Source of the DNA: Clostridium fallax | Lineage (GTDB): Bacteria > Bacillota > Clostridia > Clostridiales > Clostridiaceae | Direction: 5' to 3' | Assembly: GCF_900129365.1 (NCBI RefSeq) | Contig: NZ_FQVM01000013.1 | Location: forward strand, 4,131 to 68,130 | DNA length: 64,000 nucleotides | Part shown: positions 8,664-17,154 of the stretch, one piece after another | Numbering within the stretch: position 1 is the stretch's first letter | How the letters are laid out: each line of letters begins with the position of its first letter | Made by a program: the position numbers and the translations under genes | The notes under the pieces: model-generated | Seen by the model: only the letters and a program-made list of their open reading frames with translations | Told to the model about the DNA's origin: nothing | The model's database searches: none

Positions 8664-9799
8664 TGAATCACAATCTAAATGCAATAGAGATATCTGGTAT
8701 TAGAAAATTCTATAATAAGGTAAGAGAAGTAAATGGAGCTATTTCCCTTACCTTAGGTCAACCGGATTGCCCAGTTCCTAAGGGAATAAAAGAAGAAATA
8801 GTAAGAGCTTTAGAAGAAAATAAAACTGTATATACGCCTAATGCTGGAATTGATTCTTTAAGGAGAGAAATATCATTATACTTAAAAGAAAGAGGTATAA
8901 AATATAAAGAAGAGGATATTTGTATAACTGTAGGTGGTAGTGAAGGATTATACTCAGTAATATCTGCTTTAATAAATCCTAAGGATAAAGTTTTAATTCC
9001 TAATCCTTCTTATCCAGCTTATGAAAATATAGTTAAAATTTTAGGTGGAGAAGTTATAAATTATTCCTTAAAAGAAAATTTCACTTTAGATATAAAGGAA
9101 ATAGAAAAAGCTTTAGAGGAAAATAACATTAAGGTTTTAGTTTTATCTTTTCCAACTAATCCAACTGGTGCTATTTTATCTAAAAAAGATAGGGAAGATT
9201 TATTTAATCTTTTAAAGGATAAGGATATAGCTATTATTACAGATGAAATATATGAGGCATTGTGTTTTGAAGAATATTATTCAATAGCACAAAAAGAAGA
9301 AGTTTTGGATAAAGTTATATATGTAAGCGGATTTTCTAAGATGTTTTCAATGACTGGATTAAGAGTTGGATATTTTTGTGCTAAAGAACCATATATGAAA
9401 AATATTATGAAAGTACATCAATATAATGTATCTTGTGCACCATCTATAGCTCAATATGGAGTATTATATGGATTAAAGCATTGTAAAGAAGATGTGAAAA
9501 TTATGAAAGAAGAATTTATAAGAAGAAAAGATTACGTAGTAAATAAGCTTAGAGAAATAGGAATAGAATCTGTTGATCCTAAAGGAGCTTTTTATATTTT
9601 TGCAGATATAAGAAAATTTAATCTTTCATCAGAAGATTTTTGTAGTAAACTCTTATATAAAGGAAAGGTTGCTTGTGTTCCTGGAACAGCTTTTGGAAGT
9701 CGTGGAGAGGGATTCATTAGAATATCTTATTGTTATAGTATTGAAGAGCTTAAAAAAGCGTTAAATAGAATAGAAATCTTTATAAATAGCTTTAAATAA
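8663..9799 (+). CDS. PLP-dependent aminotransferase, PatA-like
   Basis: This 378-residue fold-type I aminotransferase (AspC/PatA group) has the typical blocks: LGQPDCPVP (about 28-36), the PNPSYPAYENI substrate loop, FPTNPTGAILS, ITDEIYEALCF with the cofactor aspartate, and SGFSKMFSMTGLRVGY with the PLP lysine (about 220). It ends in a C-terminal GxGFIRISYC block with the carboxylate-binding arginine. In Bacillus, PatA is the candidate N-acetyl-LL-diaminopimelate aminotransferase. Because dapD lies just upstream on the other strand, a role in lysine synthesis is a reasonable inference, though the true substrate cannot be read from sequence. Its start codon overlaps the cobO-like stop codon, and a terminator follows about 70 bases downstream. 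Confidence 0.85.
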   Translation: MNHNLNAIEISGIRKFYNKVREVNGAISLTLGQPDCPVPKGIKEEIVRALEENKTVYTPNAGIDSLRREISLYLKERGIKYKEEDICITVGGSEGLYSVISALINPKDKVLIPNPSYPAYENIVKILGGEVINYSLKENFTLDIKEIEKALEENNIKVLVLSFPTNPTGAILSKKDREDLFNLLKDKDIAIITDEIYEALCFEEYYSIAQKEEVLDKVIYVSGFSKMFSMTGLRVGYFCAKEPYMKNIMKVHQYNVSCAPSIAQYGVLYGLKHCKEDVKIMKEEFIRRKDYVVNKLREIGIESVDPKGAFYIFADIRKFNLSSEDFCSKLLYKGKVACVPGTAFGSRGEGFIRISYCYSIEELKKALNRIEIFINSFK

Positions 9800-9869
9800 A
9801 TATTTATTAATTTTAGAATATAAATTTATCTTTAGTATAATAATATTATTAAAATAAAGTTAGAAATAA

Positions 9870-9905
9870 AAAAGACATGTAAAGTTTAAATTTTATATGT
9901 CTTTT
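9870..9905 (+). terminator. Terminator after the aminotransferase
   Basis: AAAAGACATGTAAA pairs with TTTATATGTCTTTT (one G-U pair) and is followed by further T residues. Confidence 0.7.
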
Positions 9906-9937
9906 CTTTTAACTTTGTTATTTTTTAAAAATTCATA

Positions 9938-9965
9938 TTTACAAATAATAATTATTGTTTATAAT
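9938..9965 (+). promoter_or_regulatory. Probable promoter of tpx
   Basis: A TTTACA -35 (9938-9943) and a TATAAT -10 (9960-9965) are spaced by 16 bases, about 55 bases before the tpx start codon. Confidence 0.5.
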
Positions 9966-10019
9966 ATATGTATAAAGAGAAATAAATATTATTTAATATA
10001 TAGAGAGGAGAATTTAATT

Positions 10020-10517
10020 ATGAAGGTTAAATTTCAAGGAGCGCCAGTAACATTATTAGGAAATCAAGTTAAAGTAGGAGATACTTTAAAGGACTTTACT
10101 GTTATAGATAATGAACTTAAACCAAGATCATTAAAAGATACTAAAGGAGTAAGAATATTCTTATCAGTACCTTCTATAGATACTCCAGTTTGTGATATGG
10201 AAGTTAAAAAGTTTAATGAAGAAATAGAAAAATTAAAAGATATTAGTTGCTATACAATTTCTATGGATTTACCTTTTGCTCAAGCTAGATGGTGTGGTGC
10301 AGAAGGAGTTAAAAATGTAGAAACTTTTTCAGATTATAAAGATAGGGAATTTGGTAAGGTTACAGGAACATATATAGAGGAGCTAGGTTTATTAACTAGA
10401 GCATCTTTTATAGTAGATGAAAATAATAAGTTAATATTTGTTGAATATTTAGAAGAAATAACATCAGAACCAAGTTATGATGTTATATTAAAAGAAGCAA
10501 AAAATGCAATGAAATAA
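10020..10517 (+). CDS. tpx: Thiol peroxidase (2-Cys, Tpx type)
   Basis: Tpx reduces hydrogen peroxide and alkyl hydroperoxides using thioredoxin, in the cytosol. The 165-residue protein begins MKVKFQGAPVTLLGNQVKVG, as in the family. The peroxidatic cysteine is in PSIDTPVCDMEVKKFN (about residue 60), and the resolving cysteine is in ARWCGAEG (about 94). A longer in-frame start is possible far upstream, but GAGAGGAG lies 9 bases before the ATG at 10020, and family length supports this start. It has its own promoter and a perfect terminator, so it is monocistronic. Identification is secure. Confidence 0.95.
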   Translation: MKVKFQGAPVTLLGNQVKVGDTLKDFTVIDNELKPRSLKDTKGVRIFLSVPSIDTPVCDMEVKKFNEEIEKLKDISCYTISMDLPFAQARWCGAEGVKNVETFSDYKDREFGKVTGTYIEELGLLTRASFIVDENNKLIFVEYLEEITSEPSYDVILKEAKNAMK

Positions 10518-10552
10518 GACTATGCTTTATAGTGTTTATGTTGTATTAAATT

Positions 10553-10580
10553 AAAAAAGAGCAATTAATTGCTCTTTTTT
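10553..10580. terminator. Bidirectional terminator after tpx
   Basis: A perfect 28-base palindrome (AAAAAAGAGCAATT and its complement) lies between convergent genes, with an A-run on one side and a T-run on the other. Confidence 0.85.
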
Positions 10581-10599
10581 AATTTTATGTAGAAATATT

Positions 10600-10899
10600 T
10601 TATTCACTTATGGTGTTTAATTTATAAGCCATAATGTTACTTACACCTATTAAAAGACCACATGATACAGAATATATTAATGGCTCTATATCAATTACAT
10701 ATATTCCTAAAATTCCTATAGCTAATAAGCTTATCATTGCAAAGCAAACACAAAAAAATCCTTGCCACCTTTGTTTAATGCTTAATTTTATTTTTATTTT
10801 CTTTGTAATTTGACATTTTTTATCAAGTAGTAGATAAATACTTTGACCTATTCCTAGTGCTAATATCATAGGTATTAATTGATATAATGTATTATTCAC
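10600..10899 (-). CDS. Small three-helix membrane protein of unknown function
   Basis: This 99-residue protein has three predicted membrane segments: about residues 6-25 (IPMILALGIGQSIYLLL), 47-70 (QGFFCVCFAMISLLAIGILGIYV) and 72-92 (PLIYSVSCGLLIGVSNIMAY). A basic loop (KKCQITKKIKIKLSIKQR) separates the first two. The start is GTG, with AAGGAG eight bases upstream, which is a good site. I do not recognise the family. It lies just downstream of, and on the same strand as, the two-component pair, about 110 bases beyond the kinase, so co-transcription is possible but not shown. Confidence 0.65.
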   Translation of the reverse strand: MNNTLYQLIPMILALGIGQSIYLLLDKKCQITKKIKIKLSIKQRWQGFFCVCFAMISLLAIGILGIYVIDIEPLIYSVSCGLLIGVSNIMAYKLNTISE

Positions 10900-11010
10900 A
10901 GTATTTCTCCTTTTTTAGATAAATAAATTTATATTATGTAAATTATATATATTTCTAATACAAATTATAACATAATTTTTTTAAAAGTTTTGTAATTAAG
11001 ATTATATTTT

Positions 11011-12027
11011 CTAGTATTTTATTAAGGTGTTATTGCCTATAGGAAAAATAATATTTACTTTAGTACCTATATTATATTTAGAGGTTAGGCTTAAACCTAA
11101 TCCTAAATTTTCACAAAGTTTTTTGCATAAATAAAGACCAATACCAGTAGATTTACCATAAGTTCTTCCATTTTCACCGGTAAACCCTTTTAAAAATACT
11201 CTATTAACATCTTTATCTATAATACCTACTCCATTATCTTCAATAGTTAAGATAGTATTATTTTTATTTTCCTTAGAATATATTTTTATTATAGCATTTT
11301 CTGATTTAGAGTATTTTATGGAGTTCCCTATTATTTGATTTAATATAAATTCAATCCATTTTGAATCGCTATATACAAATCCATTTAGCTTATGAATATC
11401 AAGAATTATTTTTTTTCTTATAAAATCTCTAGAGTTTTTTTTCACCGTATTAGTAACTACGGTTTTTAATGAGAATTTCTTTACAATATAATCTTTATTA
11501 ACTTCATTGCTCCTGGAATAATAAAGAACTTGATCAATAAATCCTTCTATTTTTTTTATTTCATATCCTATACTATTTGTTATGGAATTTTCATTATTTT
11601 CTATAATTAATCTAGTAGAGGCTATAGGAGTTTTAATTTCATGAACCCAGGTTTCTATATATTCTCTATAATCTTTTTGAATATCTCTATATTTATTTAC
11701 ATGTTCATGCATATTTTTATTAACATCTTTTAATACGTCATATATAATTTTCCCTTCAATAAAGTTCGGTTTTTTTATAACTTCTGGTAATAAATATTTT
11801 TTATCTAAGTTATTTAAAACTCCAGATATTTCATCATAATATATTTTATATTTAATCAATTCTATTAGAATATAGGAAAGAAGAGGTAAAAACCATATTA
11901 AAAAAATTAAAAATATAATTATTATTGACATATTTCCAATTATCATAATAATTGAAATAAATAAAAATAACATTAAATTTATAAATAAAAATAAAAATTT
12001 ATCTTTAAAATAATCTAATATTCTCAT
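11011..12027 (-). CDS. Sensor histidine kinase, BceS-like
   Basis: This 338-residue membrane kinase has two closely spaced N-terminal membrane helices (about residues 11-55) with almost no extracytoplasmic loop, the architecture of intramembrane-sensing (BceS-type) kinases. The phospho-acceptor is in the H-box WVHEIKTPIAS (His about 131). It is followed by an N-box (FILNQIIGNSIKYS), a G1 box (IEDNGVGI) and a G2 box (GKSTGIGLYLCKKL). Its ATG overlaps the regulator stop codon by four bases, so the two are coupled. BceRS systems usually sit beside a BceAB-type ABC transporter that detects peptide antibiotics, but none is present here. Kinase identity is certain; the signal is unknown. Confidence 0.93.
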   Translation of the reverse strand: MRILDYFKDKFLFLFINLMLFLFISIIMIIGNMSIIIIFLIFLIWFLPLLSYILIELIKYKIYYDEISGVLNNLDKKYLLPEVIKKPNFIEGKIIYDVLKDVNKNMHEHVNKYRDIQKDYREYIETWVHEIKTPIASTRLIIENNENSITNSIGYEIKKIEGFIDQVLYYSRSNEVNKDYIVKKFSLKTVVTNTVKKNSRDFIRKKIILDIHKLNGFVYSDSKWIEFILNQIIGNSIKYSKSENAIIKIYSKENKNNTILTIEDNGVGIIDKDVNRVFLKGFTGENGRTYGKSTGIGLYLCKKLCENLGLGLSLTSKYNIGTKVNIIFPIGNNTLIKY

Positions 12028-12695
12028 GGCATTATGTATCCTAACCCTCTTCTAGTTTCAATAATATTCTTTAAACCTAGTTCTTCTAATTTTTTTCTAA
12101 GCCTTGTAATATTTACAGATAAGGTGTTATCATCTACAAATATGTCTGAATTCCATAAATAATCCATTAAATCTTCTCTGGATACTATATTACCTTTATT
12201 CTTTATTAAATATGAAATAATTCTAATTTCGTTTTTAGTTAAGTCTATAGAATTATTTTTATAATTTATAGTTCCATTAGATAAATTAAGATTTAAGCCT
12301 TTATAAGATAATATATGGGAGGTAAAATCTTTTCCATATATTCTTTTTAATATAGCAGAAATTCTAGCTAATAATATTTGTGTATTATAAGGTTTTGCTA
12401 TAAAATCATCTGCACCTAAATTCATGCTCATAAGTTCATCTACATCATTATCTCTACTAGTAACTATAATTATAGGCACACTAGACTTTTTCCTCAATTC
12501 TTTGCATATATAATATCCATCGAATACAGGTAAATTTATATCTAAAAGTATTAAGTCTGGTTTTATACTTTCTATATAATTAAATATATTTTCAAAATTT
12601 GTAGGAGTAAAAACTTCATAACCATATTTAGTAAGATAAGTCTTTAATTCATTCCTTATTATTTCAGCATCTTCTATAATAGCTATTTTATACAT
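12024..12695 (-). CDS. OmpR-family response regulator, BceR-like
   Basis: This 223-residue regulator has a receiver domain (residues 1-115) with the acidic pair EDAE near residue 8, the phospho-acceptor aspartate in LILLDINLPVFDGYY (about 51), the VTSRD switch threonine/serine region and the AKPYN lysine. A winged-helix DNA-binding domain follows (about 125-223, with LTKNEIRIISYLI and VDDNTLSVNITRLRKKL). I chose the ATG at 12695, because AAAGGAATAG precedes it and the product then begins MYKIAIIED, the normal receiver start. The frame extends six codons further. It is encoded upstream of, and overlaps, the kinase gene. Confidence 0.93.
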   Translation of the reverse strand: MYKIAIIEDAEIIRNELKTYLTKYGYEVFTPTNFENIFNYIESIKPDLILLDINLPVFDGYYICKELRKKSSVPIIIVTSRDNDVDELMSMNLGADDFIAKPYNTQILLARISAILKRIYGKDFTSHILSYKGLNLNLSNGTINYKNNSIDLTKNEIRIISYLIKNKGNIVSREDLMDYLWNSDIFVDDNTLSVNITRLRKKLEELGLKNIIETRRGLGYIMP

Positions 12696-12925
12696 TTTAA
12701 CTATTCCTTTCATTATAAAGTTTTATATAAAATTTTATGTTTTTTTATATTTAATTTATTAATCTTAATATTAGTATAAATAAAAAATTGAATTATAACA
12801 ATTTTACTATTATAAATTACAAGTAAATTTTTATGAATGAAGTTTTTTAAAAGTAAAAAATATGAATATAGTTTCATCTTTTGGTAATAATAACATGTAT
12901 AGATTTTATTCAGAGGTGAAATGCG

Positions 12926-13567
12926 TTGAGAATACCTAAGCATATAGGAATAATTCCAGATGGAAATAGAAGATGGGCAAAGAATAATGGTATGGGAAAG
13001 GAAGAGGGATATGATAAGGGAATAGATCCAGGGCTAGAGCTTTTTAAGTTGTGTGAAAAAACAGGAATAAATGAGATAACCTATTATGGTTTTACAGTAG
13101 ATAATACTAAAAGACCTAAAGAGCAAAGAATAGCCTTTACTAAAGCTTGTATTGATGCAGTTGAATTACTTTCAAAGGAAAATGCAGAGCTTTTAGTGAT
13201 TGGAAATATAGAATCTAAAATGTTCCCTAAAGAATTACTTCCTTATACTAAAAGAAGAACTTTTGGAAAGGGGGGAATAAAAGTTAATTTTTTAGTTAAT
13301 TATGGTTGGGAGTGGGACTTAAATAATCTAAAAAAATCAGATTCTTCAAAGAAAAACATAATAAATAATATAAATTCTAATGATATATCTAGAGTAGATT
13401 TAATAATAAGATGGGGCGGAAGAAGAAGATTAAGTGGATTTTTACCAGTTCAATCTATATATGCAGACTTTTATGTTATAGAAGACTTTTGGCCAGAATT
13501 TAAAACAGAGCATTTTTATAATGCTTTAAATTGGTATGATAAACAAGATATAACTTTAGGAGGATAA
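12926..13567 (+). CDS. Short undecaprenyl diphosphate synthase-like prenyltransferase
   Basis: This cis-prenyltransferase-family protein has 213 residues, clearly shorter than the usual 240-260 of UppS. The substrate-binding start HIGIIPDGNRRWAK (residues 6-19) is intact, including the catalytic aspartate. The C-terminal signature is altered: IIRWGGRRRLSGFLPVQSIYADFYVIEDFWPEF (read in parts, about 160-192) has RWGGR where classic enzymes have RTSGE. It retains the RLS-FL-Q-Y-E/D-Y pattern needed for IPP binding. The start is TTG with GAGGTGAAATGCG upstream. It may be a second, shorter-chain or specialised paralogue; the main UppS normally lies with cdsA and frr, not here. Product chain length cannot be inferred. 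Confidence 0.85.
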   Translation: MRIPKHIGIIPDGNRRWAKNNGMGKEEGYDKGIDPGLELFKLCEKTGINEITYYGFTVDNTKRPKEQRIAFTKACIDAVELLSKENAELLVIGNIESKMFPKELLPYTKRRTFGKGGIKVNFLVNYGWEWDLNNLKKSDSSKKNIINNINSNDISRVDLIIRWGGRRRLSGFLPVQSIYADFYVIEDFWPEFKTEHFYNALNWYDKQDITLGG

Positions 13568-13749
13568 TTTATTATATTCCTTTATATAAAATGTTAAGTT
13601 AATGAAAGTATTTTTAATTTATGTTAAGTTTTAATAGTTATATTTTAAAGTTAGAATATAAATATATTGAAAATAACCTTTAAAAATACTATAAAAGATA
13701 GTTCTTTTTTAAATAACTATAGAAAACACTTACTTTCGCATAAAAAAAT

Positions 13750-13792
13750 GAGTTACTAAATATAAAAATTTAATTTTTATATTTAGTAACTC
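13750..13792. terminator. Bidirectional terminator between the UppS-like gene and dapB
   Basis: A long, nearly perfect stem (GAGTTACTAAATATAAAAAT and its complement, tiny loop) lies between convergent transcription units. It terminates the asd-dapA-dapB operon on the minus strand. Confidence 0.8.
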
Positions 13793-13842
13793 TTAAAATT
13801 TTAATTAGTAAATTAAATAATATTTTAAGTTTTAATATCTAT

Positions 13843-14601
13843 TTAAAAATCTAGTCCTAAAACATCCTCCATATTATAAAGACCTGGAGTAGTTATAGGA
13901 GCCATAAATCTACAAGATTTTAAAGCACCAACTGCAAAAACATCTCTTGAAATAGCTTTATGAGATAATTCTATAACTTCACCTTCACCAGCAAAGATTA
14001 TATCATGATCTCCAACTATACTACCACCTCTTATAGCATGAATACCAATTTCATTTTTTTCTCTTTTCATTATTCCTTCTCTACCAAATTTATAATGAGT
14101 TTCATCTTTTAAAGAATTCTTAATTGAGTCAGCTAATAAAAGAGCAGTTCCACTTGGAGCATCTACTTTTTGATTATGATGCTTTTCTATTATTTCAATA
14201 TCAAAGTTTTCATAAAGAATAGGAGCTACCTTTCTTGCAATAATGTTTAAAAGATTAATACCAACACTCATATTAGCAGATTTAAATACAGGTATTACTT
14301 TAGATGTTTCATTAATTAAATTTAAATCTTCTGCTGAATAACCGGTGGTACATAATACTATTGGCTTATTTTTATCTTTACATAAGTCAACAAGACCTTT
14401 TAACGCTTCAGCTCTTGAAAAATCTAATAAGACATCAAAATCTATATTACAATCTTTTGGAGATGAAAAAATAGGATAATCTTTATTTGAAGAATTTTTA
14501 TCAATTCCTCCAACTATTTTTAAATCTTCATATTTATTTATTAAATTAGAGATAACTGTACCCATTTTGCCACAGCAACCACTTAATAATATTTTAACCA
14601 T
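13843..14601 (-). CDS. dapB: 4-hydroxy-tetrahydrodipicolinate reductase
   Basis: DapB reduces hydroxy-tetrahydrodipicolinate with NAD(P)H, the second committed step toward diaminopimelate and lysine. The 252-residue protein has the Rossmann motif LLSGCCGKMG (residues 5-14). The catalytic IIEKHHNQKVDAPSGTALLL segment (about 140-159) carries the His-His pair and the substrate-binding Lys. A later IRGGSIVGDHDIIF block completes the active site. It is the last gene of asd-dapA-dapB, starting 12 bases after the dapA stop. Identification is secure. Confidence 0.96.
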   Translation of the reverse strand: MVKILLSGCCGKMGTVISNLINKYEDLKIVGGIDKNSSNKDYPIFSSPKDCNIDFDVLLDFSRAEALKGLVDLCKDKNKPIVLCTTGYSAEDLNLINETSKVIPVFKSANMSVGINLLNIIARKVAPILYENFDIEIIEKHHNQKVDAPSGTALLLADSIKNSLKDETHYKFGREGIMKREKNEIGIHAIRGGSIVGDHDIIFAGEGEVIELSHKAISRDVFAVGALKSCRFMAPITTPGLYNMEDVLGLDF

Positions 14602-14613
14602 AAAATCATTCCT

Positions 14614-15495
14614 TTATTTTATTAAATTATGTTTTTTCAATTGCTCTTTTACTTTATCCAAATTTTCTTCTTCCATATCACATAGAGGTAATCTTAAATT
14701 GCCAACTTCTTTTCCCATTAAGTTAAGAGCGCATTTAACTGGAATAGGATTAGTTTCAATAAATAAAGAATTAGCTAAATCTAAAGTATCAAGTTGTATT
14801 TTTAAAGCATCATTAACTTTTCCTTTTAAATAAAGATCACACATATCATGAGTTTCTTTTGGAATAACATTAGCTAAAACAGATATTACACCAATTCCAC
14901 CAAGAGATAATATAGGGATTATTTGATCATCATTTCCTGAATAAATATCTATTTTATCTTTGCATAGAGCCTTTATTTTAGCCACTTGACTTATATCTCC
15001 ACTAGCTTCTTTTACAGCTACTACATTTTTTAAATCTGAAAGTTTTAAAATTTCATTAGCTGTCATGTTCATTCCAGTTCTTCCAGGAACGTTATATAGT
15101 ATTATTGGAGTATTTACCGCATTGTTTATAGCTTCAAAATGTTTAAATAATCCTTTTTTTGATGTTTTATTATAATAAGGAGTTATTACAAGTAAACCAT
15201 CAACACCAATAGATTCAGCCCATTTACTCATTTCTATTGAATTTTTTGTGTTGTTTGAGCCTGTTCCTGCAATAACAGGAATTCTTTTATTTATAACTTT
15301 AACTGTAAACTCTATAGTATCTTTTCTTTCTTTTTCAGTCATAGTTGAAGCTTCACCGGTAGTTCCACAGATTATTATAGCATCAGTATTGTTTTCTACG
15401 TGCCATTCTAATAATTCTTTAAGTTTTTCAAAATCTACACCATCATTATTAAATGGAGTTACTAAAGCTACTCCTGAACCTTTGAATATTGCCAT
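14614..15495 (-). CDS. dapA: 4-hydroxy-tetrahydrodipicolinate synthase
   Basis: DapA condenses pyruvate and aspartate semialdehyde to enter the lysine/DAP branch; in spore formers its product also feeds dipicolinate. The 293-residue TIM-barrel protein shows the CGTTGEASTMT pyruvate-binding loop (about 43-53), the catalytic tyrosine in LYNVPGRTGMN (about 134) and the Schiff-base lysine in VAVKEASGDI (about 162). A GGAGGTGTCTTT ribosome binding site precedes the ATG. It lies between asd (27 bases upstream) and dapB in one operon. Identification is secure. Confidence 0.97.
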   Translation of the reverse strand: MAIFKGSGVALVTPFNNDGVDFEKLKELLEWHVENNTDAIIICGTTGEASTMTEKERKDTIEFTVKVINKRIPVIAGTGSNNTKNSIEMSKWAESIGVDGLLVITPYYNKTSKKGLFKHFEAINNAVNTPIILYNVPGRTGMNMTANEILKLSDLKNVVAVKEASGDISQVAKIKALCKDKIDIYSGNDDQIIPILSLGGIGVISVLANVIPKETHDMCDLYLKGKVNDALKIQLDTLDLANSLFIETNPIPVKCALNLMGKEVGNLRLPLCDMEEENLDKVKEQLKKHNLIK

Positions 15496-15522
15496 AAAGA
15501 CACCTCCTAAAATATAATTTTA

Positions 15523-16512
15523 TTAATTATTTTTTATTAATAATTCAGCTATTTGAATAGCGTTTAAAGCAGCACCTTTTCTTAAATTATCAGCAACAAC
15601 CCAAAGGTTTAAACCATTATCTAAAGAAAAGTCTCTTCTTATTCTACCAACATAAACGTCATCTTTATCAGAACAATAAAGAGGTGTTGGATATTTTAGA
15701 TTATTAATATCATCATAAAGAGTTATGCCTTTAAAATTATTATATAAATTAAATATATCCTTTATATCAAAATTTGATTTTAATTCTACATTTATACTTT
15801 CACTATGAGAGTTTAAAACTGGAACTCTTACAGTAGTTGCAGTAATTTTTAAAGAATCATCATGAAGAATTTTTTTTGTTTCTTCAATCATTTTCATTTC
15901 TTCTTTTGTATAGCCATTATCCATAAAAATATCTATATGAGCTAATACATTTCCTGCTATTGGGTAAGGAAATTTCTTAGGGGGTACTCCTTTTAATCCC
16001 TCTTCTAAATCAAGAATAGCTTGAAGTCCTGCGCCAGAAACAGCTTGATAAGTTGAATAAATAATTCTTTTTATTCCATACTTATCATATAAAGGCTTTA
16101 GAGCTACAACAGCTTGAATAGTAGAGCAGTTAGGGTTTGCTATAATCCCTTTATTCCATTTAACATCCTCAGGATTTACTTCAGGAACTACAAGAGGAAC
16201 TTCCTTATTCATTCTCCAAGCACTACTATTATCTATAACTACAGCACCTATTTTAGAAAATTTAGGGGCGTAATCTAAGCTTATATTTCCACCAGCGGAA
16301 AATAATGCAAAATCTATATTTTTATTATTTATATTATCATCACACAATTCTTCAACTATAAAATCTTTACCTTTAAAAGTTAATTTTTTATTTGCAGATT
16401 TTTTTGAAGCAAATAAATATAATTCTCCTATAGGAAAGTTTCTCTCTTCTAGTATTTCAATAAATTTTCTACCTACGTTGCCTGTTGCACCTACGATTGC
16501 TACATTATACAT
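15523..16512 (-). CDS. asd: Aspartate-semialdehyde dehydrogenase
   Basis: Asd reduces aspartyl phosphate to aspartate semialdehyde, the branch point for lysine, methionine and threonine. The 329-residue protein has the NADP-binding motif VGATGNVG (residues 7-14), the catalytic cysteine in IANPNCSTIQ (about 126) and the substrate-binding YQAVSGAG segment. It leads the operon asd-dapA-dapB. The upstream 200 bases contain a TATAAT-like -10, but I find no lysine riboswitch there: the region is too short and lacks the conserved G-rich junctions. A CCTAGGAGGGATAAA ribosome binding site precedes the ATG. Confidence 0.96.
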   Translation of the reverse strand: MYNVAIVGATGNVGRKFIEILEERNFPIGELYLFASKKSANKKLTFKGKDFIVEELCDDNINNKNIDFALFSAGGNISLDYAPKFSKIGAVVIDNSSAWRMNKEVPLVVPEVNPEDVKWNKGIIANPNCSTIQAVVALKPLYDKYGIKRIIYSTYQAVSGAGLQAILDLEEGLKGVPPKKFPYPIAGNVLAHIDIFMDNGYTKEEMKMIEETKKILHDDSLKITATTVRVPVLNSHSESINVELKSNFDIKDIFNLYNNFKGITLYDDINNLKYPTPLYCSDKDDVYVGRIRRDFSLDNGLNLWVVADNLRKGAALNAIQIAELLIKNN

Positions 16513-16761
16513 TTTTATCCCTCCTAGGATTTTTAAATTAATCTACATAAATAACTATATTCAAATTATACAATATATTCAACAAAGATTTTAAATAAAT
16601 AAGAATAAAAATTAAATTATTTTGTAAATAAACAAAAAACTATATAATGCAGAGGTTTTAAATGAATAATCTTATAAAATAAATTAATTTAAAAAATATT
16701 TACGGATATTTTATAAATTTTAGGGAAAAATAATTTAAAATTGGTTGAGAGGGGAATGTTA

Positions 16762-17046
16762 ATGAGTAAAACACCTTTAAAAAAAATAATTAAGTCTAAA
16801 TTAAAAGCTAATAGAGAGCTTACAGAAGTAGAAAAACTTAGAGAAAAAATAAAATATGAAATTGCAGATGAATTAGGTCTTAAAGATAAAGTAGACTCTC
16901 TAGGATGGGGAGGACTTACAGCAGAAGAAACTGGACGAATCGGAGGAATGATGACTAAAAGAAAAAAGGATTTAAAAATACCAACTAATGATGAAATTCT
17001 TGGTAGAAAATCAAAGGTATCAAAATCTTTAAAAGAAGATAAATAA
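16762..17046 (+). CDS. Alpha/beta-type small acid-soluble spore protein, Ssp4-like
   Basis: This 94-residue protein contains the SASP core in two blocks: KYEIADELGL (about 31-40), the germination-protease site region, and GLTAEETGRIGGMMTKR (about 50-66), the DNA-binding signature. Ordinary alpha/beta SASPs have about 60 residues. This one has a 30-residue basic N-terminal extension and a basic C-terminal tail, as in the divergent Ssp4 type of C. perfringens. The usual EIASE is EIADE here, placing aspartate at residue 36 when counted from this start. I chose the ATG at 16762 because GAGAGGGG precedes it by 7 bases; longer frames would translate the ribosome binding site. SASPs coat spore DNA and protect it against heat and chemicals. 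It is expected to be made in the forespore under sigma-G, but I could not mark a clear promoter. Confidence 0.85.
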   Translation: MSKTPLKKIIKSKLKANRELTEVEKLREKIKYEIADELGLKDKVDSLGWGGLTAEETGRIGGMMTKRKKDLKIPTNDEILGRKSKVSKSLKEDK

Positions 17047-17073
17047 ATTTTAATATAGTTACTTTATTTTACG

Positions 17074-17100
17074 TTGACGAAAGCCTTATTTATTTATAAT
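17074..17100 (+). promoter_or_regulatory. Possible promoter of the methyltransferase-hslO pair
   Basis: TTGACG (17074-17079) and TATAAT (17095-17100) are separated by 15 bases, which is shorter than ideal. They lie about 55 bases upstream of the methyltransferase start. Confidence 0.4.
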
Positions 17101-17154
17101 ATATTTATTAGACTTAAATAGTGCATAATTAAATCCATTTATGGAGGAGAAAAA

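Noticed and set aside
12713..12943. A 76-residue minus-strand frame between the response regulator and the UppS-like gene
   Set aside because: It overlaps the promoter regions of two genes, is extremely A/T-driven (Tyr, Lys, Ile, Phe) and has no convincing ribosome binding site.
16513..16740. Lysine riboswitch in front of asd
   Set aside because: The stretch is too short for two divergent promoters plus an L-box and lacks the conserved G-rich elements and a terminator.
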